From contig NW_006768778.1 of assembly GCF_000204055.1 (NCBI RefSeq), positions 650,010-714,009 on the forward strand: a DNA stretch of 64,000 nucleotides. The letters run 5' to 3'. Origin of the DNA: Melampsora larici-populina 98AG31. Its lineage: Eukaryota > Basidiomycota > Pucciniomycetes > Pucciniales > Melampsoraceae. Within the stretch, counting starts at the first letter, position 1. The number at the start of each line of letters is the position of its first letter. A model generated the notes under the pieces. The model was not told the origin of the DNA, did no database searches, and saw nothing but the letters and a program-made list of their open reading frames with translations. This document shows, piece after piece, positions 23,720-34,342 of the stretch. The position numbers and the translations under genes were made by a program.

Positions 23720-23908
23720 TGTTAAGGCCTCGGTGTGGGGTTCTCGGCGGGGATCAAGGTTGGGTGTCTAATAAGCTATGCAGATTGTCGTATGAAGAAG
23801 AAAGAGAAAAGACAACTGTGGTTTGTACAACATAGTCTAATCTTGTGTCTGTGACATCTACTACCCGGTATTTCACTAACAGTTACATGTCTCTTGAGGA
23901 TCGTAACA
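23720..23908 (-). repeat. 5' LTR of the gypsy element
   Basis: Same length and sequence as the 3' LTR apart from one base. Upstream LTR for minus-strand transcription of gag-pol. Confidence 0.95.
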
Positions 23909-24869
23909 CTGTGTGAGGGCTACATAGTTGCAGGAGGTTTTGAAATGATGGTCTCTTGACAGTTGAAAACGGGAGATCACAGTCGGCTATAAAATAACAC
24001 ACATGCGTCTTGAGGGTGGCAATGTTGAGTTTATTCTTGGAAATTGTATTGTAATTTGTGAGTTGATCAATATTGTGAGCAATGGAATGATGAAATCTTT
24101 CAAAAGATAAAAGAACTCACTGTATGACCTGTTTTGCCCTTCTTGACTCCAACAATGGCCCCTTGATCAGATAAAATGCCATCGCGCATACAATGTTTGA
24201 CTTCGAGGTGGTTCTTCTTAGACGTTGTACTACCTCTTGGATCGCGAGTCAGCTCATTCCCACATTCTTTTCCATCGGCCATCACAAATTGACACTTGTT
24301 TTTTCCTGAATTGGGTAGCTTTACAAAGTACTTCCAAACCCAGCTTATACGAGCAGTTGGTGTTGAAGAAATATCACCAAAGTCGGAGGTTTCGGCTTGG
24401 GAGGCTGTGTTGGTAGTGGAATCTAGGGCTGAAGACATGTTGTGGAGATAAAATGATTAATTGTGGATTTGAATTAAGTTTAATCTTGTAGTATGATTCA
24501 ACAAGGATTGAGTTTGATTCAGATTGAGTTCGATTCGACAATAATTGAGCGGCGATGAGTCATGACAAAGTTCCCAATACCAAATTATTATTGGGAAAAA
24601 AAAGGAGACCTGCTTTTATGACCCGGACCGGTCAAAAAAGCCCCGGGTCTGCATGCGGCTGGGTTCAATTGCCAGCTAGGACATTTTTTTGGGCCTGGAC
24701 GCCGGATATCCGACGGATATCCGGTCGAGTACCGGATCTGGCGACTCCAGCGGATAAAGACCGGTCAGATATTATCCGATAGGGTTTTTTTCCAAAGTAT
24801 CCGCCGGTTCGGTTGACGGAATGGGCTGGTCCCACCGGATAGTCGCCGGGTGCCATCTTGAGTTTAAAG

Positions 24870-25199
24870 AAGTGATGATTTTTGGTTTTGTTCAGTGAGT
24901 TGGTTACTTAGCACCCTTAATGGGATTAAAACACTTTGAAAGATTATGTAAAGTTGAAGTTGAATTTAAATTTGAATTTGAACTGTTTAATTTAAATTTT
25001 AAAAGGAACGGTTTGTTTAAAGTGAGACTTGAGAAGTTGAGTGAGATGATGGAAGAGTTCTTCTTGAAAGTTCGATTCACTATTTCTACTTTACCACTAA
25101 TCACTCAACTTTCTTGAACCCCTTTTTCAACAAACCAACTCAAACCACGAACGACACCATCGAACTATCCATCAAACCACAAAAACCATCCAAAACCAA
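24870..25199. other. Upstream region of the DUF3431 gene
   Basis: AT-rich, then a C/A-rich leader (25085-25199) just before the ATG at 25200. No gene of its own. Confidence 0.5.
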
Positions 25200-28010
25200 A
25201 TGAGATCATCTTCAACTTCAGCTTTAAGATATTCAAATCATCATCATCATCATCACCATTCACCTTCTTCTTCTTCTTCTGATTCAACAGCCGATTCAAT
25301 CACTCAAATATCAAATTCATCCACTTCTCATTCCAACTCTCATTCTCATTCTCATTCTCCTACTCAATCAATCTCAAACATTATCATCAAGTCATCATCA
25401 ACAACAACCACTACCATTCTCACTTCAAACGACAAGATTGATTCTCATTCAAATACCAATTCAAATTCAAGTTCAAAATTCAACTCTAATAATCTCAACT
25501 TGAATTCAAATCAACCATATCAATATCTTCATTCAAAACGTTTATCACCACCTCCACCTTTACCTTTACCTCCGTTCCATCAACTGGCTCATTCAACTAG
25601 ATTCTCAATATCTAAATTCTTATCATCTCTTCCTGTCAATTTGAATTCAAATTCAACTCGAACTACAAAAACTATCCTTTTCATCTCTTTGGCAATCACT
25701 TCAACTGCTTCTTCACTCTTACTTTCGATTCTTGCCACTCGACTTACTCATCTTTCTTTAGCTACCTTTCCTGCTCTAGAGTATCTAGCCCTGACAATCT
25801 TGAGCAGGTTGGCTATTTATTTAGGTTTCGATAAGAAATCTCATCGTCAGCTTTTGACAACTACTTCATCTTCAACTTCACAAAATCTTACTTGGCGTCA
25901 AGCTGTTCGTTATGCACTTCCTACTGCTTTCTTTGGTCTTATTGCTTCTTGGTCAAAAGCTGAGGTGGCTGGTAGAGTGGGAATAGGTGTATGGCAAGCT
26001 TTAGAGGTACTTATGATTTCGCTTCATCATCTCTCATGATTCTTTTTCATCTAATCATTCTTGGTTTTTTTTTCTTACTATAGGTCTTTGCTTCACCTGT
26101 TCTTTTGACTCTAGTGACTTCACATCCACCACTTCAACCTTCAGCTTACGCTTTTATCCTGACTTCACTCTTAGCATTCGGTGTTTCATTAATCTTACTA
26201 TGTCAATCGAGTCCACCGGCTGCACTCTTCTTAGGTCTCTTATCTCCTATAGCTCAAGCTCTCTCATTAGTCTCACTCAAAACTTGGTTATTATCATTCC
26301 CATCACGTGGTCCGATCAGAGCTTTGGCTACTGTAGCTCCATTTGGTTTGATCACCATCACTTTACCTGCTTTGGCTCATTCGGCTTCAAGATCGGTTCA
26401 TGGATTAGGTTCATTAGGTGTGATGCCTAGGTTGACTGCTGGAACTTCAACTTGGCTATTCATTTATATTTCATTAAGAGTCACTGAACGGTTCATTGAA
26501 GTGATTTCGATTTCCAAACTTCGATCTCCACTCTCAATCACTTTCTTAGGACCAGCTCGAAATTTGTTTTGTTTATTGATTTCACCATCGATTCATGTTT
26601 ATGTTGGATTGACGACTGGACAAGCGGCATTGGTAGTAGTCTATTTACTTACGTTAGGAGGACTTTGGGCTGTTGAACCTGAAGTGGGACATATGGTGGG
26701 AATTCGATCACCAGTAGTCACTCATGATTGTTTTATTCAAAACGATCCTTCACCTTCTTCTTTGCCAACAACAGCTAGTACGATCAATCAAAGTTATATG
26801 AAAGAAAACAAAGAAGCAACAGAAGAAGAAGAAGATGAAGAAGATGAAGAAAGAAGTTGGGATGGATATTCGACTAATCCTGAACAGCTTTCAACTGTTT
26901 GGATTCGAACCTTGAGATTAGTTTCGTTTGGACCATTGATCGTGTTACTTTTCTTAAGGGTTTTGAATCAAAATGTTGGGGATTTTGGAAATAATGTGGT
27001 CGGATTAAGAACAGGTGCTAGACCTGGTCGAGCACCTGGATCGATTGATTTAGTGTTTTCGTATTATAATGAACCCTTAGATAGTTTAACGAGTGTGATT
27101 GGTTATGTGAGTAGTGTCTTACCGATTGCAGTTCAACATCCTAGAGTAGTGGTTTATGTTAAAGATCCAGAAGGAGATTTAGAACATATTTTAAAAGTCA
27201 CTGGAGCCGATGAAGTGGTTCGATTACCTAATGTCGGAAGAGAAGGAGGAACGTATCTTTCACATATCTTAAGACATTATAATGCTTCAATCGATTCATC
27301 TTCACCTTCACCTATCTCGAATCGAGCCTCAAGAGTGTTAGGATCACCTGAAGTTTGGGGTTTAGCTGATCATACGGTCTTTATGCAACCTGAGGTGACC
27401 TGGCATTGGATTGCGAAACCTAGGATGGAATTGTTTGATTCCAAACGGACTGGGTTCTTGTCTTTTGGTCCTTATCTTTCTTCGGTTTGTGGTCAAGATG
27501 GACTTGGGAATGGGAATTATGAAAGGATGAGAGATATTTATGTGATGTTTCATGAAACTGTAAGTTGGTTCTTTCACTAAACTTTTTTTTTTCAAGTTTT
27601 TTTGTATCAACCATCAATCTAGATCTGATCTTTTTTCTTTTTTGGATGATCTTGACATTTTTTTTTCTCTTTAGCTTTGTCCACCCACCGGTCAATTATC
27701 ATCATATGCTGGACAATTTATGGTTTCACGTAAACGAATTTTACATAATTCGTATAAGAAGTATGAAGAATTGAAATTGATTTTAGAAGCACCACTTGAA
27801 CATTGGATTCATTCAGAAGGATCTTGGTTTACATGGAAAGGTTCAACTGATCAAGGACCTGCTTCGAATCCTAAAGGACCGGTTTCTCCTTTCTTTGGTC
27901 ATGCACTTGAAAGGTCTTGGCCTTTGATCTTTGGGTGTGTGGATCCTTCGATTGCTGAGATTTGTTCGGATGAAGTGATTGATAGTGAGAAATGTCAATG
28001 TTTTGATTGA
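25200..28010 (+). CDS. Multi-pass membrane protein with DUF3431 domain
   Basis: Three exons: 25200-26006, 26084-27559, 27675-28010, all GT-AG and phase 0, giving 872 residues. The N-terminal 145 residues are Ser/His/Asn low complexity. Then come about ten hydrophobic helices (from the TILFISLAITSTASSLLLS stretch at 25670 to 26690), an acidic loop EATEEEEDEEDEERS, one more helix, and the C-terminal domain with DLVFSYYNEPLDSL, LPNVGREGGTYLSHILRHY and RDIYVMFHET. The GREG-TYL-HI block is the hallmark of DUF3431, a glycosyltransferase-like fungal domain of unknown substrate. The helical half resembles a drug/metabolite or nucleotide-sugar transporter fold, so a transporter-glycosyltransferase fusion is an inference. 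Located in a membrane of the secretory route, by inference. Confidence 0.8.
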
Positions 28011-28680
28011 TTGGATTGGATTGGATTGGGGGTTTTGTTTGTTTGGCTCTTTTTTGATTTTTGTTGTGAAATTTGTTGGGTGGAAAGAGTTTGAGCTTGG
28101 TGAAGATGATGATGATGAAAAAATTGATTAGAATTAATTAACTTTTTTTCTTTCCTTCTTCTTTCTTTCTTTCTTTCTTCTGTTTTCTATCTTTCTCTCT
28201 TTTTAGATCTTTTTACTTACGATTTCATTTATTTACCTTTTTTCTGTTCTTGAGGTATTAATCTGTTTTTGTGTTTTTTTGATTTTTTTTTGTTTTCTTT
28301 GGTTTTGTTTTTGATTCGATTACACTTGTATTTTATATATACATACATACATATATATTATATCATCATCATCATCAATCTTGAAACCCCCCCAAAAAAA
28401 AGAAAAGAAAAAACTTGGTTTGATTTTTTTTCTTTCATGAGTTTTTTTGTGATTGATTGATGATGGTTTGATTTGATTGTCTTTGAGATTAGATTTTTGA
28501 AAGAAAATTAAACTTTGAATTAAAAAAAGATGGTGATTGATGATTGATGATGAATGTATGCAAGGCTGGCACTAGACTAGACTATACTATACCATACTAT
28601 ACTATACTTGGTATAGTATACATATTATCATAGTTCATATTACCACAACCCCTTTGTAAACATATTCCTTGAAGATGTCT
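28011..28680. other. 3' flank of the DUF3431 gene, simple repeats
   Basis: Short simple-sequence tracts: GATTG repeats at 28005-28027, CTTT at 28155-28180, ATAC/ATAT at 28335-28360, and ACTATACTATACC around 28580-28615. Confidence 0.6.
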
Positions 28681-28683
28681 ATT

Positions 28684-29411
28684 AGACTTGTTCAAATATA
28701 GAAAAAGAAATCTAGAGGGAAAAATTGAGAGCAAAAAATTTACAACTTGGTTATTGCATACAGTCTGTAGATGGAGGGTATGAGATGTACAAAGTGAGCA
28801 AATTTTTATTCAACTCTCAATTTTTGGGGGGTCTCTCAAAGTAGGATTTTAAAATGGAGAGTCAAAAGATTTTGAACCTTTTTGACTATCCAAGTGTGTC
28901 ACAGTATATCTACCACTTCCCTTGCACTGCCCTCATGCTGTATTAGACTGTATTCATGTGTGATAGGTCGAAATGAGCAATGTCACTAGCGAGAGAGTTT
29001 AAAATCTTTTGACTCTCAATTTTGAAATCCTACTTTGAGAGACCCCCCAAAAATTGAGAGTCAAATAAAAACTGACTTGCTTCCTCTTGCTCTGTACATC
29101 TCATAAACTCCGTGTACAGGCTGTATGCAATAGGGGGTTTCAAGTTGAATATTTTTACACATTTTTACGCTACAACAACTTGCCCGTTGTTGTAAATTAT
29201 GCATGAAATTTTAAAGCGGGACACCTTTTTAGGTGTCCCGATTTAAAAATACAATGGTTTTACACATATTTTTTTTTTTCAAAAAACTTGCCTGAATTTT
29301 TAAAAAATACGCAAAAAAACATCCAAACTTGAAACCCCCTAATAACAAAGTTGTCATTTTTGTGCTCTCAATTTTTGTCTCTAAATTTCTTTTTTATGTT
29401 TGAACAAGCCT
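28684..29411. mobile_element. MITE-B, fold-back element with a nested MITE-A
   Basis: Left arm from AGACTTGTTCAAATATAGAA (28684) to about 28870; right arm from about 29000 to 29411, which reads as the reverse complement AGGCTTGTTCAAACATAAAA. The arms match over nearly 200 bp, including CTCTCAATTTTTGGGGGGTC. Flanks are ATT at 28681-28683 and 29412-29414. The right arm is interrupted by MITE-A (29132-29340). The loop is about 130 bp with no coding capacity. Confidence 0.85.
29132..29340. mobile_element. MITE-A copy 2, 209 bp, inside MITE-B
   Basis: Same ends as the copy at 14876 (AGGGGGTTTCAAGTTGA / AACTTGAAACCCCCT), flanked by AAT at 29129-29131 and 29341-29343. The uninterrupted left arm of MITE-B shows the empty site with a single AAT. 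Confidence 0.9.
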
Positions 29412-29414
29412 ATT

Positions 29415-31200
29415 GTCTGCAAAAAATGCCACATCAACTTGGTCAAACAACAATACACACAATTTAAAACATGTGAAGACTTCATCAAGAAGCTTAGCAA
29501 TGATGTACATTACCAACACCAATGATCTCCCAAGTGCTTCTGAAAACCATGCATTTGATCATCAAGTATCAGTAGTAGACAAGAAATTCACAAGCACTTA
29601 GGAACCACTTTGCTGCAGTGATTAGACAGCAACATCAAGTCCTCTCATGTTTGAATCAACCAGCTTGATCTTTGTCTTCTGCTTTGAAGCAATCAAACAC
29701 ATTAGCCACTCAATCATCATACACTTTGACTGCTAAGTTGGTGATGTATCACCATGGCTGGATCAGTCAAATGTTCTTTTCTTACCATTCAGAAAACATC
29801 AAAGTTTCAATCACTGAAGACAAAACTGATAAGCTTCTCTGGATCAAAGCTTGCTGTGAAATATTTGAACAGTTTTCTAGTGAAATACAAGAGATAATGA
29901 AGAACCTTCCAGCAGATCCACTCTTCTTACAACCAGTGACTAGTGATTGGGGGCTGTGAGTCAAAAGAACAAAAGATGCGGCTGTCTAGTTGAGAATAAG
30001 CATGTTCAATTCACCAGAGGATGATTCAAGCTTGTTATTTGACAACAAACACAACATCTGATCCAATTAAATTCATTGCTTGAGGATCTCGGGTCACTTT
30101 TATAGGAGTGGTTATGGTTCATATTGCGAGTCAACAGATGAAACTAAAGTTGTTGGTGTTCAATCAACAAAGGAAAAGGGTTAAATAAAATGAAGAATTA
30201 GAAGTCAAGTTTCTGGCTGAGAAATGAGTAGATGAGATGTGTGAAATAAAGGATATTCAGAAAGGATGACATATTAGACAAAAAAACTTACCCCAACCAA
30301 AAATGATTCTCATTTTTACTAATAATAGTCTTGCTGAGAAAAATTTTACAATCTCTTTCTTCAACTTTGGAAAGAGAACATATGTAAAGGTTTTGTTATG
30401 ATTAGTTTTTCTTTACTTGAAATGATCAATCTAATTGTTTTATGTTTCAGTCTTACCTTACCATAGATCAAATGAGCTCAATTCTTGTGTTATTTTCTTT
30501 CACATCTACTGAACCGTCACAGGTAGATATCAAACAAAACTTCTTGTTTTGATTCATCAGAATTATCTTTTTGTTCACTTTGTTTGTTTTGTTGTCATTG
30601 GGTTGTAGGTCAGCTCAGTCCTTAAGTTAGTAATAGGAGAGTGAGCATTATTATATCTAACAGTTGGCATATCTATCAGGTCAGGTCAGTCCTTAAGTTA
30701 GGAGAGTGGGAATTATTATATCTATCAGGACCGTCACTGTGTGTTCCAAAACTGCTAGGCATTTTCAAAAGTCATGATTCCAGGTCAATTCAAATTTGAA
30801 AGATCATCCAGCTGAAACAACACAGACAAAGATGCAAGTGTCTAGCACATCAGTTGACAAACAAGTCCAAGAATGACAATCAATTCATACATGGTTGTGT
30901 GTCAGGGGAAGGTAATCAGGAATTTACTCCTGGCAAGATTTGCCTGGGACAATTATCAATCCTACAACAAGATAACCATGATGTACAATGATGATGCTTT
31001 CCACTGATACCAATTCTTGAAAACACAGGCAAACAGATTGCATTCTTTTATATGTTGAGAACATTAACATTGTGAGGTAAGTCAATTCTTGAGAGGGTGA
31101 ATGTTTTTGGATACCTTGAATGTTGTGGTGATCTATTTATGGGATCAATCAAGGAAATTAATCATTATTACTTTACCAAGTTATTAGGAAACTTCAGTGT
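29415..31200. other. No gene recognised; weak open frames
   Basis: Two plus-strand frames (29413-29601 and 29672-29959) may be remains of one gene, but show no known domain. 30590-30740 contains a short direct repeat of the block GGTCAG(C/T)...CCTTAAGTTAG...AGGAGAGTG with TTATTATATCTA. Confidence 0.35.
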
Positions 31201-31204
31201 AGCA

Positions 31205-32720
31205 GGAAATTCAAAATGGGGGTTTCCAGATCAATTGAAGCTCTTATAGGCTTATGTGTAGTTATTGGCTTACAATTATGTCATCACATTTCAAATATAT
31301 TCTTATGATCATTATAGTTTACTTACAAACTTATCACAAAAAGACAGAAAAAGAAAAGATAAGAAAAATTTGAAAATATAGGTATAAAGGCTTGGAGATG
31401 GTTTTTAGGGTAGTGATATTAGGTTTGTGGGTTTAGTAAGGTTAGAATATGAAAGAACAACATTATATTATACTATAGAAATGTTAATCTTGAAGGTTGA
31501 TAAGGAGAAACAGAAGTTATTAGCAGAAAGGTACTTTTTCAAGGATGGTAAACCAGGGTTATATATGTAGTTTACATATGTAATGGTGGTAATAGTGGAA
31601 TTTAAGGTTTCCAAGAAGATTTTCCAGGATTTTTAAGGTTATAGAAGATGATGTCATATTACATGAGCAAGGAAAAGAGAGTAGAAGCTGTGAAAAGTGG
31701 TAAAAATGGGGGAATTTTGTCAAAAATGAAGGTTTTCAGCTAATTGTGTATGTCAAATGACGTCAGATTGTGATGGTAAATGACTCATTCAAAGCAGAAG
31801 AGTAGATTACATAATGTAAAAACTTTAAATCATTAGTAGCGGAGGTGTATGAAAAACGTTATAAGGGAAATAAGAAATTGGTGTGAATCTCGAATTTACA
31901 GTCACAAGTCAACATGTAACACCATAAACCTTAACTTCACAGCTCAATATCGTACTCATCACTCATCAGAAGTAAGTCATATGGGTGTGATAAATGATAA
32001 GTATCACGAGGGCTACAAGATGCACTATAGTAATCCAAAATTGGACCCCATCTGAAAAAATTTGTAATCTCAAAAATTGGTTTGCAGCTAGTTTACAAGG
32101 AAAAAATCACATGTATTCATCATAAGAAGTGCTGTACATTGAATAATTGCGTCATTGATCACTTTTGGCTGTGAAACTTACATCATAAATTAGTAACAAC
32201 ATCATTACATTGCATCATCATATGGTTTTTAGGGTTCTTTAGGCGGATTTGGCTGGTTTTTGAGGCTGTTGACTATTGGAGATTGTTGTTACATGTGGAT
32301 ATAAGTACTCCTTGATGATTTTGGGCTTGTTGTTCCCCTTTCTGCATCTTATACCTTTGTTGCAGTGTTATAAATCATCATTTATTTACTATATTTGTAC
32401 TAAGATCACTTGAATCTGCCCCTTCAAAGCAAGGAGAAATTTATTTACGTGTGTTAAAAGACTATAAGTCTCTTTGGGAATAATACTTAAAACAGTATCT
32501 CTAGTAATAAACATAATTTGTGGACTTTTTTTGCACTTAAAATCTGGGAATAATACTTACAACAGTATTGCCATATTTCTCTGGTGCCTTTATCTATCTC
32601 TCTGTTATCACAAAGTGGTCAGCAAGTGCCCTTGTGCTGGTTTCTTTGAAGAAGGCAGTCTTTAGGCAACTTCTACTATATTACACATATTAGATTATCC
32701 CTTCTTAGGTGTTGTAAAGC
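31205..32720 (+). repeat. Left arm of a 1.5 kb inverted repeat
   Basis: Matches 56200-57715 in the opposite orientation through blocks such as AATATGAAAGAACAACATTA, GCATATGTAATGGTGG-type sequence and AACTTCTACTA near the inner edge. No long open frame. It could be a long TIR of one element or two independent copies of a repeat such as an LTR. Confidence 0.75.
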
Positions 32721-32964
32721 TCTTGTTGAGCTTTAAGTACTACAACTTATCTCACCCTTTCAATCACATTTTGAAGGTGTTCACCTTTGCTTACATTTTG
32801 AAAAATGCTCAGTTTTCATTTCTCATAATGTTCAAAGCATATAACTCACTATCAACATCAGATATGGAATCAGCTGTAGTGAATGAATCTTTGGCAGGCT
32901 TTTCCTTTGTTTGCATGTTGAGGATGCATGATCAGCATCTCGTTATGCATCTCAATAGTGTTTA

Positions 32965-34242
32965 TTTTATTTCTTCATCAGAGAAAATCAATCACAAGAA
33001 ATGGTTGAGGAGCTTCCCTAGTGTGAGTTCAGTGCTGAATTTTGCATGTGAATGACCTTGCAGATGAGTTGCTGACCCCAACATCTTAGTCATTCACTCC
33101 TATTTGGGTGCCAATAGAGTAACCTGCTATAGCTACTCTCTTTGTTGCAACAGAACAATGGCAGAATTCACAAAATATGTGACAACTCCTACCCACCAGA
33201 GAAAATTGGCTACATGTAAGGCTCTATTGGCAAAAAGAGCAGGCAATCAACAAGCCCTGATGCAATCAACAGGCACCTCACAAGCTCAGAGAGAACTGAC
33301 ACCTACTCCACTACTCCAAGGGTCCTCATCTTTGATCAGAAAAAGCTCCCTGGAGAGCAAATCACCTGGGTACTCTATTCAAAGGCATAGGCTCACCTTG
33401 TGGTTGCCAAATACACCCACTTTGGTTGAAAGACACAAGAGGTCACCCTTGTTTGAAATCCAATCAGCTGGGACACTATCTATTCCACTGCAGAGATGTA
33501 CATCAGCTTCATGGAATTCTAACATGCCAGAGCTACTAATGCACCCCCATCACTCTGCAATATGAGTGCTACTGGTTTGGAGAAGTCTAATATGTCAAGA
33601 TCACCCTCTGTTGAGATGCAATCTCCTGGAACACCATCTATTCCACTGCAGAGACGTACCTCAGGTTCATTGAATTCTCCATCCCCTGTGCAACATTGTT
33701 CCAGAGTTTCCTCAGGGGTATTTCAATCAACACTTTGCTATTTTATCCCAAGGCAGAGGTCAGCATCTAGTTCACCCATGTCACTCTACAATATGAGTCC
33801 AAAAGGAGTGGCAAATTCCAATATATCAAGACCACCCTTTGTCCAGATGCAATTACCTGGAACACCATCTAATCAAATGGAGAGACATACATTGAGGTTG
33901 TGGAATTCTCCAGCCTCTGGTCAAAATCATTTAAGATTTTTGTCAGTTGGATTTCAATCACCACCACTCTCTGTGATCCACAGGCAAAGGTCAACATCCA
34001 ATTCACGCGAGTCACTCGACAATATGAGTGCAACAGGATTTTCAAATCCTAATATCTCAATGGATAAAACTGTCACTGATAGTGGTTCTTCAGAATCTAA
34101 TGGTGGCTCTTCAGAAGATCAGAACTTTGAATACCTGATGCAGGAAGCTAACAATTATGAATTTGGTGATGATGAAGACTGGGACAATGTGGTGTATCAG
34201 GGACCAAGTAGGGATAGACAAACACAAATTCTAATTTGAAGA
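32965..34242 (+). repeat. Left arm of a palindromic duplication around the assembly gap
   Basis: Sequence from about 32965 to 33716 returns as reverse complement at 34343-35410 (for example the block CACTCCTATTTGGGTGCC at 33094 and its counterpart at 35270). The two arms meet at the 100-N gap. Confidence 0.75.
33160..34239 (+). pseudogene. Ser/Pro-rich repeat protein, function unknown
   Basis: Starting at MAEFTKYVTTPTHQRK (33161), a polar protein is built from degenerate units of roughly 60-70 residues with the core SPSVEMQSPGTPSIPLQRRT, seen at about 33430, 33600 and 33830, ending in an acidic tail (DDEDWDNVVYQG) and a TGA at 34239. A stop at 33565 separates the first unit from the rest, so either there is an intron or the gene is broken. 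No membrane segment, signal peptide or known domain. Its inverted copy lies at 34343-35163. Confidence 0.5.
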
Positions 34243-34342
34243 NNNNNNNNNNNNNNNNNNNNNNNNNNNNNNNNNNNNNNNNNNNNNNNNNNNNNNNNNN
34301 NNNNNNNNNNNNNNNNNNNNNNNNNNNNNNNNNNNNNNNNNN
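34243..34342. other. Assembly gap, 100 N
   Basis: Exactly 100 unknown bases, the usual placeholder length. It sits inside the palindrome, so the real length is unknown. Confidence 0.98.

Larger units (their letters stand above)
17892..23908 (-). mobile_element. Full-length Ty3/gypsy chromovirus, 6.0 kb
   Basis: Two 189-bp LTRs, a 5-bp TSD CTGTG (17887-17891 and 23909-23913), Gag and Pol frames without stops, and a C-terminal chromodomain. The LTRs differ at one position that I can see. A polypurine tract AAAAAGGGGGATAA lies against the 3' LTR (18081-18094, minus strand). The primer site next to the 5' LTR looks self-priming (see findings). Looks young and possibly competent. Confidence 0.95.
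15914..24438 (-). pseudogene. hAT transposase, split by a gypsy insertion in exon 2
   Basis: Exons (minus): 24121-24438; 23909-24008 continuing at 17659-17886; 16705-17600; 16489-16638; 15914-16429. If the gypsy element and one TSD copy are ignored, all phases agree and about 735 codons are open with no stop. Domains: BED zinc finger in exon 1 (WVWKYF, then C...C and H....H); hAT core with SIAITQDAWT and SAMTTDNISTN; CVAHVINLAAKEGL; linker; C-terminal dimerisation region with PATSCPSEGQFNKTKRI and NLSSLHVETLLCVKDW. The disruption is therefore only the retrotransposon. The enzyme would bind the TIRs and subterminal repeats of this element. Confidence 0.88.
15528..24861 (-). mobile_element. hAT transposon interrupted by a gypsy retrotransposon
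   Basis: TIRs of 18 bp match exactly: TCAAGATGGCACCCGGCG at 15528-15545 and its reverse complement at 24844-24861. They are flanked by the 8-bp TSD GTTTAAAG at 15520-15527 and 24862-24869, diagnostic for hAT. Subterminal regions (15540-15690 and 24690-24850) are crowded with variants of CCGGATATCCG and CCGGTCCGG, as usual for hAT transposase binding sites. Total 9.3 kb, of which 6.0 kb is the inserted gypsy element; the original would be about 3.3 kb. Confidence 0.92.

Noticed and set aside
25236..25262. Run of His codons (CAT/CAC) near the start of the DUF3431 gene
   Set aside because: Natural low-complexity tract in a Ser/His/Asn-rich N-terminus, not an artificial tag.
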